The position numbers and the translations under genes are program-made. The notes under the pieces were generated by a model that saw only the letters and a program-made list of their open reading frames with translations, was not told the origin of the DNA and ran no database searches. A DNA stretch of 64,000 nucleotides from Pseudoflavitalea sp. G-6-1-2 (GTDB taxonomy: Bacteria; Bacteroidota; Bacteroidia; Chitinophagales; Chitinophagaceae): assembly GCF_012927185.1 (NCBI RefSeq), contig NZ_JABBGB010000001.1, positions 496,001 to 560,000 on the forward strand, read 5' to 3'. This document shows positions 7,495 through 15,618 of this stretch, piece after piece; the first letter of the stretch is position 1; each line of letters opens with the position of its first letter.

Positions 7495-8571
7495 TTAAAA
7501 CAACTTCATCTGTTCGCCGGGGCGGCGGAACTGAGAGCAGTCGAGCTCATATCTGTTGCTGTTAAGATTGAATTTATTGCACCAGGTTTTGAATTGCCTG
7601 TTGATCAGTTCCGCCAGTGGCCCCTCTCCTCTCATTCTTGTTCCGAAGCGGCTGTCGTTCACCTGGCCTCCATGGCCCTGCTCGATGAAATGCCATACTT
7701 TATCTGCTCTGTCGGGATAGTTCTTATACAGCCAATCATGAAACAATAATTTCACTGAGCCATTGAGCCGCACGAATGTGTAGGCTGCGAAAACAGCTCC
7801 TTCCTCTGAAGATGCTTTCAGGATATTGTGCATTTCGTGATCGTTCAAACCGGGTATCATCGGGCCAAGCATAACGCCCATATGTATGCCGGCATCGGAG
7901 AGTTCCCGGATCACCCGCAGCCGCTGCCTTGCTGTGGTGGTACGGGGTTCCATCTTTCGCCGCAGCTCCTCATCGAACGTGGTCACTGAAACCAGTGCGG
8001 ACACCAGGTTTCTGGCAGCGAGCTCCTGCAGCACATCTTTATCACGCAGAATTCCGGCATTCTTGGTAATGAGGCCTACAGGCTGATTAAACTCAAGGCA
8101 TATTTCAAGAATGCGCCGGGTTAGCCGGTACTTCTTTTCGGCGGGTTGGTAACAATCGGTGTTTCCGCTGAGCGAAACCGGAACACATTGCCAGCGTGGA
8201 TTCATCAGAAATTTCCGGAACAACTCAGGTGCATTCTTCTTCACCATGATATTTCTTTCAAAATCCACCCCGGCACTGTATCCGTTGTACTCAAAGGAGT
8301 TGCGGGCATAACAGTAGATGCAGCCATGCTCACATCCCTGGTAGGGGTTGATACTGTACCACATGCCAACGTCGGGGCTATCTACTTTGTTGACCACTCC
8401 TTTTGCTTTGTCTTCGAGATAGCGGGTTGCTATATCGGACTCCACCCAATCGTCGATCCCTTCGATATGTTCTTTAACGCGCTCCTGCTGCAAAAAGCGG
8501 TTGCGCGTATTGAATTGCGCACCTCTTCCTTTCAGGTAAGCATCGTGTTGTTGTGATTCCTGGTTTTCCAT
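7495..8571 (-). CDS. PA0069-family radical SAM protein
   Basis: 358 residues. The radical SAM cluster motif Cys-x3-Cys-x2-Cys is present as CEHGCIYCYAR (about residues 80-90), in the arrangement shared with spore photoproduct lyase-like enzymes; further landmarks are SLSGNTDCYQPAE and RLNGSVKLLFHDWL. These proteins bind a 4Fe-4S cluster and cleave S-adenosylmethionine; the substrate of this subfamily is not established, though relatives repair photodamaged DNA. It is the last gene of a leftward run with two 2H-phosphoesterase-like genes, opposite umuDC-like genes, which suits a DNA-damage role (inference). Confidence 0.9.
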   Translation of the reverse strand: MENQESQQHDAYLKGRGAQFNTRNRFLQQERVKEHIEGIDDWVESDIATRYLEDKAKGVVNKVDSPDVGMWYSINPYQGCEHGCIYCYARNSFEYNGYSAGVDFERNIMVKKNAPELFRKFLMNPRWQCVPVSLSGNTDCYQPAEKKYRLTRRILEICLEFNQPVGLITKNAGILRDKDVLQELAARNLVSALVSVTTFDEELRRKMEPRTTTARQRLRVIRELSDAGIHMGVMLGPMIPGLNDHEMHNILKASSEEGAVFAAYTFVRLNGSVKLLFHDWLYKNYPDRADKVWHFIEQGHGGQVNDSRFGTRMRGEGPLAELINRQFKTWCNKFNLNSNRYELDCSQFRRPGEQMKLF

Positions 8572-8584
8572 GGTTCATTCCTTC

Positions 8585-9220
8585 TCAGAAGAACAGTTCT
8601 CCCTGGCGTGTATTTACAGGCATGTTTTTGAATTCAAAACGCTCTGCAATCTGCCAGGCTCTGTCACCTGTTCTTCTCTTTAACAATAACATGCTTTCTG
8701 CAAGAAAACGGCCGGTGAACTGGCGGTGTGAATATTCCAGCCATCCCTGCTCGTATTGCCAGGGCTGAAGCCTGCTGGCGATGGTGATCACTGGCTCGTC
8801 CATGAAGAACGGACGACGGTTATTATCGTACTTCATCAGTCGCTGAAACTGCTTCACTTCTTTCACCAGCGTTTGTATCGGTTGGCGGGAGAGTACATTG
8901 ATGAAAATGGAATGGGTGGGATAACTGCCGTAGTTCTTCAGATCTACACGGAACGGATGGTAACCGTTCCCTACCAGCCGCAGCCGGTGAGTGATCTTTT
9001 CTTCGAGCATATCCAGCTGTGTGAATTTTGCCAGCAACAAATGCGGACGAACAAAGTTCGCATGACCGCCGGGGTAAGTTTCATGGAAGGCCTTCTTCAC
9101 CGCCAGGATCTTATTTCTCAGTTCCTCATGCGGCGTGAGTACCAGCTGGTATTCGTTGGTACGCAATCCGCTTTTGTACAAAGCCCCGTAATCAGGTAAG
9201 GTGTCAGTAAGCTGTTTCAT
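8585..9220 (-). CDS. 2H phosphoesterase-like (2'-5' RNA ligase superfamily) protein A
   Basis: 211 residues of the two-histidine phosphoesterase fold. The two core strands carry H60 (RPHLLLAKF) and H103 (PTHSIFINV), but the Thr/Ser two positions later in the usual HxT/S motif is Leu and Ile. The start at 9220 (MKQLTDTLPDY) is chosen over 9334 because it aligns with the N-terminus of its paralogue and avoids overlapping it. It ends KNMPVNTRQGELFF. It lies between its paralogue (37 bases upstream) and the radical SAM gene (13 bases downstream), so the three are probably one operon. Substrate, perhaps an RNA or nucleotide phosphodiester, is unknown. Confidence 0.7.
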   Translation of the reverse strand: MKQLTDTLPDYGALYKSGLRTNEYQLVLTPHEELRNKILAVKKAFHETYPGGHANFVRPHLLLAKFTQLDMLEEKITHRLRLVGNGYHPFRVDLKNYGSYPTHSIFINVLSRQPIQTLVKEVKQFQRLMKYDNNRRPFFMDEPVITIASRLQPWQYEQGWLEYSHRQFTGRFLAESMLLLKRRTGDRAWQIAERFEFKNMPVNTRQGELFF

Positions 9221-9257
9221 TGCACTTGATTTAAAGAAGTTGAAATAAGGATAAGGC

Positions 9258-9881
9258 TCAGGATACTTCCTGATAGAGTTCATAAGTTCCCGGAAGGAAC
9301 CTGAACACGTTAATGGTTTTATTGGCAGGCTCATATGGTGAGCTTCTGATCAGTAAGAGATCATTGGCCAGGAAGGAACTGTGAAAGCTCCTGCGGGCAT
9401 AATCGGTAATGGCTTTTTCGTAAACGGCTTCGGGCAGCAGTCCGGAGATATCGAGGTAAGGGCGAAGGTTCATCAATGGTGGTGGACAGGCAGAAGAACG
9501 GATATAATCTTCTACCGGTTTCAGCTGACGGATGAGTTGCTGAAAAGGCCATTGATCCTGCACGCGCAGATAAATGGTATTCGGAGGAAATCCGCTGTAA
9601 TTATTCAGTGTAACCATAAAACTGCGGTGGTTGCTGCAGATCTTTTGCATCCAGCGCATAAGCGTGTCTTCCATGCCTTCGCGAACTGCAAAACGGGCTA
9701 CTGTAATCTGATTGCCGGAGCGGATGGGGCCTTTGAGACCATACTTGATTATAAGGTCCTGCTGCTCAAGCCAAACCTGCTGACGTACAATCGCATCTGT
9801 CTGAATTACAAGGCGATACTCCTGCAATCCTTCGCTGTTCCAGCCTTTCGATCCTGTATGATTAAGCGCTCCTGTGTGCAT
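9258..9881 (-). CDS. 2H phosphoesterase-like protein B, catalytic histidines lost
   Basis: 207 residues, clearly paralogous to protein A along the whole length: GLQEYRLVIQTD matches its RTNEYQLVLTP, and FPPNTIYLRV matches YPTHSIFINV. By this alignment both catalytic histidines are replaced, by Gln 58 and Asn 101, so it should be catalytically dead yet able to bind a similar ligand or to dimerise with A. It is the first gene of the leftward operon and faces the UmuD-like gene across a 71-base intergenic region with an operator-like dyad. Confidence 0.7.
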   Translation of the reverse strand: MHTGALNHTGSKGWNSEGLQEYRLVIQTDAIVRQQVWLEQQDLIIKYGLKGPIRSGNQITVARFAVREGMEDTLMRWMQKICSNHRSFMVTLNNYSGFPPNTIYLRVQDQWPFQQLIRQLKPVEDYIRSSACPPPLMNLRPYLDISGLLPEAVYEKAITDYARRSFHSSFLANDLLLIRSSPYEPANKTINVFRFLPGTYELYQEVS

Positions 9882-9906
9882 AAAATAATATTTGCCTGAT
9901 CATATA

Positions 9907-9936
9907 TTTAGCATAAATTTACTAAATAATTTAGCA
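9907..9936. promoter_or_regulatory. Operator-like dyads in the divergent promoter (SOS-box candidate)
   Basis: Three related heptamers lie in 30 bases between the divergent genes: TTTAGCA (9907-9913), TACTAAA (9920-9926) and TTTAGCA (9930-9936). The second is the inverse of TTTAGTA, so it makes an inward dyad with the third (3-base gap) and an outward dyad with the first. Position and symmetry suit a dimeric repressor controlling both directions; LexA would be the obvious candidate, but the repressor is not known. Confidence 0.45.
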
Positions 9937-9952
9937 CAACCAAATTTATTAT

Positions 9953-10387
9953 ATGGAACAGGAACAATTTTATGACGCTGCCTACAAAGGTTCCAAAGGT
10001 TTTGATCAGTGGAATATCAAAACTGCCGATGCAACAGGCTTCGGTGCGGCAGCCGATGATTATATGGAGCGCGGTGTCGATCTGAACGAGCAACTGATCC
10101 ATAACAAGCCGGCCACCTTCTTTTTGCGTATGCGGGGCGATGCCATGACCGGAGCGGGTATCCATGACGGTGATGTAGTGATCGTGGACAGAAGCCTCAA
10201 AGCGCAGAGCGGCAAAGTTGTGATAGCAGTGCTTAACGGAGAGATGCTGATCCGCAGACTGGAAAGAACCTTCAACAAAGTTCGCCTGCTGCCTGAGAAC
10301 AGGCAGTTCGCCAACTCGGAGATCGATCCATCCTGCGATACACTGGAAATATGGGGCGTGGTCACTTATGTGATCCATCAGCTGTAA
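9953..10387 (+). CDS. umuD: UmuD-like S24 protein lacking the Ser/Lys catalytic dyad
   Basis: 144 residues aligning end to end with Escherichia coli UmuD at a constant offset of four: TGF at 28-30 matches the cleavage site CGF, DLNEQLIHNKPATFF matches DLNQLLIQHPSATYF, and RGDAMTGAGIHDGD matches SGDSMIDGGISDGD. The catalytic Ser 60 is Ala 64 here (codon GCC) and Lys 97 is Arg 101 (codon CGC, in MLIRRL). Self-cleavage to UmuD' is therefore not expected. UmuD partners the UmuC polymerase in translesion synthesis; the umuC gene follows. The fold, partner and gene order are conserved, so a constitutive accessory or inhibitory subunit is a plausible role. Confidence 0.88.
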   Translation: MEQEQFYDAAYKGSKGFDQWNIKTADATGFGAAADDYMERGVDLNEQLIHNKPATFFLRMRGDAMTGAGIHDGDVVIVDRSLKAQSGKVVIAVLNGEMLIRRLERTFNKVRLLPENRQFANSEIDPSCDTLEIWGVVTYVIHQL

Positions 10388-10573
10388 AGCACGCCTCTCA
10401 AGATACACTGCCATGGGGCAGCCATTACCATTAAACCTCCTATGAGAGAAGTGAGCAGCTCTTTGTTTGGGTTGCTCATTATCTCTCACATTCATCACCC
10501 CATCAATGCTACTACTATGGCTACCGCCACTGCATCATCAACATCTTTCACCGCCGCTCCCGCCATGCAGGGA

Positions 10574-11848
10574 ATGAAAGCGATCGTTGACTGCAACAGT
10601 TTCTATTGTTCCTGCGAAAGGCTGTTCAGGCCCGATCTGAGAACAAAGCCGGTAGTTGTTCTGAGCAATAATGATGGATGCATCATTTCGAGAAGTGATG
10701 AAGCCCGCCAATTCGGAGTGGAGATGACGGGGCCCTATTTCGAAGCGAGGCCGCTGATACAGAAACACAATATTGCGGTATTCTCTTCCAATTACAGCCT
10801 CTATGGCGATCTCAGCTGGCGCGTAATGGAAACACTGCGTGCCATCGTTCCCCAGGTAGAAGTGTATTCGGTAGATGAGGCATTCATCGACCTCAGCCAT
10901 GTACCATATGATCAATTGATGTCCACAGCAATGCATATACGTAAAACAGTAGAACAATGGACAGGAATTTCGGTTTCGATAGGGGTTGCGCCCACCAAAA
11001 CGCTGGCCAAGCTGGCCAATTACATAGCCAAGAAAGACAAAGCAGCATCACAATGCGTAACAGTAATAGCTACAAAGGAGGAACAATTGAAAGCGCTCAA
11101 AACCACCAGAGTGAACAATGTCTGGGGTATCGGGTGGTCTTACGCGGAAAAACTCATCAACCAGGGGATTACCAGTGCATGGGACCTGAGCAATATGCCA
11201 GAAGAGTGGGCTCACCGGCACCTGGGTGGAGTGAATGGCGTGCGACTGATCCGGGAACTGAATGGCACTTCAGGGAAAGAAATGGCAGCACCCCTGACTA
11301 CCAAGAAGATGATCGCCACTACCCGTATGTTTGGGCATCCCGTTACAGAACTGAACGATATTCGTGAAGCTATCGCCACTTACACTTCCCGCGCAGCAGA
11401 GAAACTGCGCAGACAACACGGAGCCGCTAAGACCATCAGTGTTTTTCTCGTAACAAGAGAAGAAAACCATATGACCACTTTCCGTCGCGGAGCCACACAG
11501 CATTCACATATCCATCTTCCCATCGCCACCGCTGTTACGCAGGAGCTGATCAAAGCAGCCGTGCAACAGGCAGAACAATTGTTCAGTAAGGGAAAGATCT
11601 ATAAGAAAGCAGGTGTGATGCTCAGCGATATTGTTCCGGATGATTCCGTTCAGGGAAATCTGTTTGCACCTCCTTCGGAGAACGATCATCGTTTTCTGAT
11701 GTCGGTGATCGATAACGTGAACTTCAGCATGCGGGACGATATGCTGAAATTCGCTTCCAGCGGCACCACGCGCGACTGGAAGATGCGGCAGGAACTGCGC
11801 AGCAAAAGATTCACTACACGCTGGGAAGAATTATTCGAAGTAAAATAA
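10574..11848 (+). CDS. umuC: Translesion DNA polymerase V subunit UmuC (Y family)
   Basis: Y-family error-prone polymerase, 424 residues from this start. Palm residues are visible: D6 in AIVDCNSFYCSCERLFRPDL and the acidic pair in YSVDEAFIDL; NNDGCIISRSDEA is the UmuC fingers signature, ISVSIGVAPTKTLAKLANY follows, then the helix-hairpin region (NNVWGIGWSYAEKL), little finger and the UmuC C-terminus RWEELFEVK. The frame is open back to ATGs at 10442, 10517 and 10565, but the added residues are low-complexity Ala/Thr/Ser and the family normally begins MKAIVDCNSF, so 10574 is chosen. It is downstream of the UmuD-like gene with 186 bases between (54 if the longest version is used). Confidence 0.9.
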   Translation: MKAIVDCNSFYCSCERLFRPDLRTKPVVVLSNNDGCIISRSDEARQFGVEMTGPYFEARPLIQKHNIAVFSSNYSLYGDLSWRVMETLRAIVPQVEVYSVDEAFIDLSHVPYDQLMSTAMHIRKTVEQWTGISVSIGVAPTKTLAKLANYIAKKDKAASQCVTVIATKEEQLKALKTTRVNNVWGIGWSYAEKLINQGITSAWDLSNMPEEWAHRHLGGVNGVRLIRELNGTSGKEMAAPLTTKKMIATTRMFGHPVTELNDIREAIATYTSRAAEKLRRQHGAAKTISVFLVTREENHMTTFRRGATQHSHIHLPIATAVTQELIKAAVQQAEQLFSKGKIYKKAGVMLSDIVPDDSVQGNLFAPPSENDHRFLMSVIDNVNFSMRDDMLKFASSGTTRDWKMRQELRSKRFTTRWEELFEVK

Positions 11849-11857
11849 ATTCAATCA

Positions 11858-12784
11858 TCAAAACATACTCATCTGAGTACCGCCTGCGTTGGGGGCTGGC
11901 TGTATGAAATTTGGTCTGGGAATTTTGAGACCACATACAGCCTCCATCCGGGCGGCAAAATGATCCACCATCTCCGGCGCCATGATCTCTTCAGGCGTGT
12001 GCATGAAAAACCACACCTCCTCCAAACCCTCATCCAGCCAACGCTTCAGCCTGTCTGCCCAAACATCCAATCTCACCGGATCAGTAGGCCCCATACCATG
12101 CCCCACATATCGGATGAATGCTTTCGGAAGGCTCAGCTCCATATGTGCACAATCCCTTCTGCCCGATGTATCGGTGATCACCGCTCCGATCTTCAGTTCG
12201 CGCAATGTATCGAAGAGGTGCTTTTTTGCGGCTCCGACAAACCAATCAGGATGGCGCACTTCGAGAAAGAAAGTAAGATCTGTTGGAAGTGATTGCAAAT
12301 ATTTGAACAGCCGTTGCTGATTCGCAGGCGAATGCTTTTCGCTCAGCTGTAAAAAGATGGGGCCCAGGTGTTCTCCAAATGCCATGATACCCCGCAGGAA
12401 AGAATCTGTGGGTTCGTCCACATTATTGAATCCGCTGTAATGACTGATCAGTTGCGGCACTTTAGGACAAAACATAAAATCCCTGCCTTCGGCTTTCGCT
12501 GCCCATTTTGCGATGGTATCTTCGCCATAGATCTGGTAATGGGTGGCATTGAACTCGATGCAGTTGAAATGTTTTACATATTCATCGAGAAAATCCACTT
12601 CCTTCGTGCCCCTGGGATAGATCTTATTGATCCATTGCTTAGGCCCGCGGGTAGCGCATCCTACATACAGCAATGGTGTATCCGCCGGTTTGCCCGGCAG
12701 CACCAGCTGATTGCCCGGAGGATCTGGCGGAAGACTAAAATCGATGCTACTCACCTCATTTTCAGGAACTTTGCCAAAATGCAT
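11858..12784 (-). CDS. DUF72 (YecE-like) protein
   Basis: 308 residues with a TIM-barrel-type DUF72 core: LYVGCATRGPKQWINKIYP, CIEFNATHYQIYGEDTIAKW, FMFCPKVPQLISH, FLEVRHPDWF and WFFMHTPEEIMAPE. The biochemical function is not established. The start MHFGKVPENEV (12784) is preferred to a Met ten codons upstream because this FGKVP motif begins many homologues. It converges on umuC with 9 bases between the stops. In Bacteroidota DUF72 genes are often near repair genes, which fits here but proves nothing. Confidence 0.85.
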   Translation of the reverse strand: MHFGKVPENEVSSIDFSLPPDPPGNQLVLPGKPADTPLLYVGCATRGPKQWINKIYPRGTKEVDFLDEYVKHFNCIEFNATHYQIYGEDTIAKWAAKAEGRDFMFCPKVPQLISHYSGFNNVDEPTDSFLRGIMAFGEHLGPIFLQLSEKHSPANQQRLFKYLQSLPTDLTFFLEVRHPDWFVGAAKKHLFDTLRELKIGAVITDTSGRRDCAHMELSLPKAFIRYVGHGMGPTDPVRLDVWADRLKRWLDEGLEEVWFFMHTPEEIMAPEMVDHFAARMEAVCGLKIPRPNFIQPAPNAGGTQMSMF

Positions 12785-12890
12785 AGGATTACTGTTGGTC
12801 TGCAAATCTAGCAAAACACCGGTTTCCAGATTTTTTTTCTGAATTTTAAAATATTGCCTCGCGCTGCCCGTCTACCTATTTATACAAAGC

Positions 12891-13469
12891 ATGGAAGAGC
12901 GCCTGACGATATCTACACTTATGCCAGCGGAACGTAAAAGAAATATTACGCAGGTTATTAATGAGTACAGCAAAAGACTGTTCGGGTTTATCCGTAAAAG
13001 GGTGAACAATGAAGCAGATGCTGAAGATATTATGCAGGATGTTTTCTACCAGTTCGTAGGCAATTCGCAACCGATCGATCAATTATCTGCATGGCTTTTC
13101 ACTGTTGCACGCAACAAGATCACCGACAGACAGCGCAAACACAAACCGGTACTGCTCAGTGATCTGCTTACAGACGATGAACAGGAAGATATCAGCAGCT
13201 TCTCAGAATTTCTGCTGGAGCCGGGCGACGACCCCGAAAAAGAATATCTCCGTCAACTCTTCTGGGAAGAACTCAACAATGCCTTACAGGAATTGCCCGC
13301 CGAACAACGCGATGTATTTATTCAACACGAACTCGAAGGTGTCTCCTTCAAAGAGCTGTCCGAAATTTCCGGAGATCCGGTGAACACACTGATCAGCCGC
13401 AAACGCTATGCAGTACTGCATTTGCGCGACAGACTGAGAGACCTCAAGAACGAACTTTTAAATTATTAA
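12891..13469 (+). CDS. ECF-type RNA polymerase sigma factor
   Basis: 192 residues. Sigma region 2 spans about 25-90 (RLFGFIRKRVNNEADAEDIM, then QDVFYQFV and AWLFTVARNKITDRQRK), with an acidic linker, and region 4 about 130-185 (LQELPAEQRDVFIQHELEGV, then SFKELSEISGDPVNTLISRK). It is followed by a small two-helix membrane protein 15 bases later, the usual position of a regulator, and then an HMA-like protein. Alternative start at M11 (MPAERKR). Confidence 0.9.
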   Translation: MEERLTISTLMPAERKRNITQVINEYSKRLFGFIRKRVNNEADAEDIMQDVFYQFVGNSQPIDQLSAWLFTVARNKITDRQRKHKPVLLSDLLTDDEQEDISSFSEFLLEPGDDPEKEYLRQLFWEELNNALQELPAEQRDVFIQHELEGVSFKELSEISGDPVNTLISRKRYAVLHLRDRLRDLKNELLNY

Positions 13470-13483
13470 TACAACACTTTGTT

Positions 13484-13894
13484 ATGAATCGCAGATCAAG
13501 AATAGGAATTAAAGTCGGAAAAATTATTGCCTGTGTTGTGGTATTTGGTGGCCTCTTCACTTATGCAGTGATGTGGTTATGGAACGCAATTCTACCCGAT
13601 GTAATTCATGTAAGCCCCATCAATTTCTGGCAGGCGCTGGGCATTCTCGTACTCTCTAAAATACTGTTCAGTGGAATGGGCGGTGGTGGAGGTGGAGGCG
13701 GATGGAAAGGCAGAGGCCGCAACCGCTGGAAAGAAAAGATGATGGACAAATGGGAAAATATGTCTGAAGAAGAAAGAGAAAGATTCAAAGGCAGGTTCAG
13801 AGACCGCTGTGGCAACTGGGGCCGTGGGCCATTCGGCCGATTCGACGAGCAACGCAAAGCTCCCGAAGAAAAAGGCGAAGCCGGAGCAGAATAA
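13484..13894 (+). CDS. Small membrane protein of the ECF sigma operon
   Basis: 136 residues: two predicted membrane helices (about 11-34 and 44-64), then a run of eight glycines at about 66-73 and a long, highly charged soluble tail rich in Arg, Lys and Glu (KEKMMDKWENMSEEERERFK). The charged Met/Glu/Arg segment recalls the helical part of periplasmic stress proteins such as Spy/CpxP, but I see no diagnostic motif. It lies 15 bases after the sigma gene and 35 before the HMA-like gene, so it may act as a membrane-bound regulator of the sigma factor (inference). Confidence 0.7.
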   Translation: MNRRSRIGIKVGKIIACVVVFGGLFTYAVMWLWNAILPDVIHVSPINFWQALGILVLSKILFSGMGGGGGGGGWKGRGRNRWKEKMMDKWENMSEEERERFKGRFRDRCGNWGRGPFGRFDEQRKAPEEKGEAGAE

Positions 13895-13928
13895 TCAATC
13901 ATTCGATCATTTCCCCAAAACCATATTT

Positions 13929-14144
13929 ATGGAAGTGCTGGTGTTCAAGACAAATGTTCGCAACAGAACAAATATCAAATCGGTAGGCGAAGCCCTGAAC
14001 AGTCTTACCGGTGTTGTTAAATGGAACTTTGATCTGCAGGATGTGGACCGCATACTCAGGATAGAAGCAAACGATGTGTCGCCCCGAAACGTGGAGCTGG
14101 CACTGCATTACGCGGGTTTCGCATGCGAGGAGCTACCGGACTGA
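13929..14144 (+). CDS. HMA-fold-like small protein without the CxxC motif
   Basis: 71 residues beginning MEVLVFKTNVRNRTNIKSVG and ending ALHYAGFACEELPD. Length and the beta-alpha-beta pattern (VLVFKTNV, then DVDRILRIEAND) match heavy-metal-associated (copper chaperone-like) domains, but the metal-binding Cys-x2-Cys loop is replaced by TNVRNRTN, so copper binding is not expected. The start at 13929 is chosen because upstream codons overlap the previous gene in another frame. It is the last gene of the sigma operon, before the terminator. Confidence 0.75.
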   Translation: MEVLVFKTNVRNRTNIKSVGEALNSLTGVVKWNFDLQDVDRILRIEANDVSPRNVELALHYAGFACEELPD

Positions 14145-14172
14145 CCGGAAGGAAAAGCACTTACCTTACTGC

Positions 14173-14202
14173 GGGCTGGCCAATATGGCCGGCCCTTTTT
14201 TT
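14173..14202 (+). terminator. Terminator of the sigma-factor operon
   Basis: 9-bp stem GGGCTGGCC (14173-14181) / GGCCGGCCC (14187-14195) with one T:G wobble, then seven T's. The T tract overlaps the stop codon of the convergent dGTPase gene. Confidence 0.88.
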
Positions 14203-15586
14203 ATCGCAGCTGCGGCATGCTGATGCCGGTTATCTTCCGGTAAATATCCACTGCATAGAGATCGGTCATGCCCGAAATAAAATCAACCACACTCTGAATA
14301 TCGTTGTACAGTTTCTCCGGCTCGCCCGAAATAACAAACTGCGGAGAGATGAGCTGCAATACTTTCTTCGACTTGGACGAACGCTGCTCGATGATCGCTG
14401 CAAAGAATTCTTTCAGCAATCCCCCGATCACATTGTAGCCCGCAATCTCGATCTCCACCACTGAGCGATGATTGTAGATATGTTTTACGGAGTAATCGTC
14501 GATATGTTTCATCAGCGCCAGTTCATCATCTCCCAGATAATCGATCAAACTCTTGCTCAGCGTGCCTTCCAGCAATTCCGTTTCTTTCTCCATGAACACC
14601 TGGCAGATGCGGTTGATCAGCAGATTGATCAGCCTCGCGCGCAGAAAACTAACTTTCTGGTTATCGTCTTTGATCTTGTTGAGACTACTCTCCACTTTCT
14701 CTTTCGACTCATACCCTTCTTTCTGATCGAAGAACGAAAGGAACAACTCCTTGATGGTATCGATGGAAATGATATTGAGACGATGCGCATCTTCAAAATC
14801 GATGATGCGGTAACAAATATCATCTGCTGCTTCTACAAGATAGACAAACGGATGCCTCGCATATACATTGGCGTTATCATCCATTTTAGGGATCTGAAAT
14901 TCCTCCGCAATCTTTTTGTAAGTGCCGATCTCGGAATCGAAAAACCCGGATTTCTTAGTGATGAGTTGCTTCTTGTTGAATCCGCTCACAGAATCTGCCG
15001 GATACTTGATGATGGAAGCCAGCGTAGCATATGTAAGCCTGAAGCCACCCGGCGCATCTTCATTGAAATGATGCGTAAGTGTGCGGAACGCATTTGCATT
15101 GCCTTCAAAATACAGAAAGTCCCGTTGCTGATTGGGCGTCAGCAAAGTTTCGAACCGCTCCTTTGAATCGCCTTCGAGATCGCGGAAAAAAGTGCGTATG
15201 GCATCTTCACCTGAATGCCCGAAAGGCGGATTGCCGATATCGTGCGCAAGACATCCTGCAGCAATCACTGCTGCAAGCTCGTACTTGTAGAATTCGGTAA
15301 AGTCTTCTCCTTTGTGAGGATATCTGGCAACAAGCGCATCGCCCACTGCCTTTCCGAGAGAACGCCCTACAGACGCCACTTCCAGACTATGCGTGAGACG
15401 ATTGTGCACAAACACAGGTCCGGGTAAAGGAAATACCTGCGTTTTGTTTTGCAGTCTTCTGAATGCCGAAGAAAATATGATGCGGTCATAATCGCGCAGA
15501 AAAGAAGTTCGAACTGCATCGTTATTGCCGCTCGATTTTGATTCTGATCCCGTGCGCTTATTGCTGTAAAGTTGCTCCCATTTCAT
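14201..15586 (-). CDS. dgt: Deoxyguanosinetriphosphate triphosphohydrolase (dGTPase)
   Basis: 461 residues, HD-superfamily dNTPase releasing triphosphate from dGTP or other dNTPs. Metal-binding residues are visible as H66 in NRLTHSLEV, H115-D116 in CLAHDIGNPPFGHSGE, and a later Asp in YLVEAADDICYRIID. The N-terminal signature YDRIIFSSAFRRLQNKTQVF is typical. It lies 32 bases downstream of the DEAD-box gene on the same strand and could be co-transcribed. Confidence 0.93.
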   Translation of the reverse strand: MKWEQLYSNKRTGSESKSSGNNDAVRTSFLRDYDRIIFSSAFRRLQNKTQVFPLPGPVFVHNRLTHSLEVASVGRSLGKAVGDALVARYPHKGEDFTEFYKYELAAVIAAGCLAHDIGNPPFGHSGEDAIRTFFRDLEGDSKERFETLLTPNQQRDFLYFEGNANAFRTLTHHFNEDAPGGFRLTYATLASIIKYPADSVSGFNKKQLITKKSGFFDSEIGTYKKIAEEFQIPKMDDNANVYARHPFVYLVEAADDICYRIIDFEDAHRLNIISIDTIKELFLSFFDQKEGYESKEKVESSLNKIKDDNQKVSFLRARLINLLINRICQVFMEKETELLEGTLSKSLIDYLGDDELALMKHIDDYSVKHIYNHRSVVEIEIAGYNVIGGLLKEFFAAIIEQRSSKSKKVLQLISPQFVISGEPEKLYNDIQSVVDFISGMTDLYAVDIYRKITGISMPQLR

Positions 15587-15618
15587 GTAGCCAGAAAAAT
15601 CAGGTGAATGCTGTTCTG

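Noticed and set aside
9221-9334. Longer N-terminus of 2H protein A starting at 9334
   Set aside because: It overlaps the paralogue gene and does not align with the paralogue's N-terminus.
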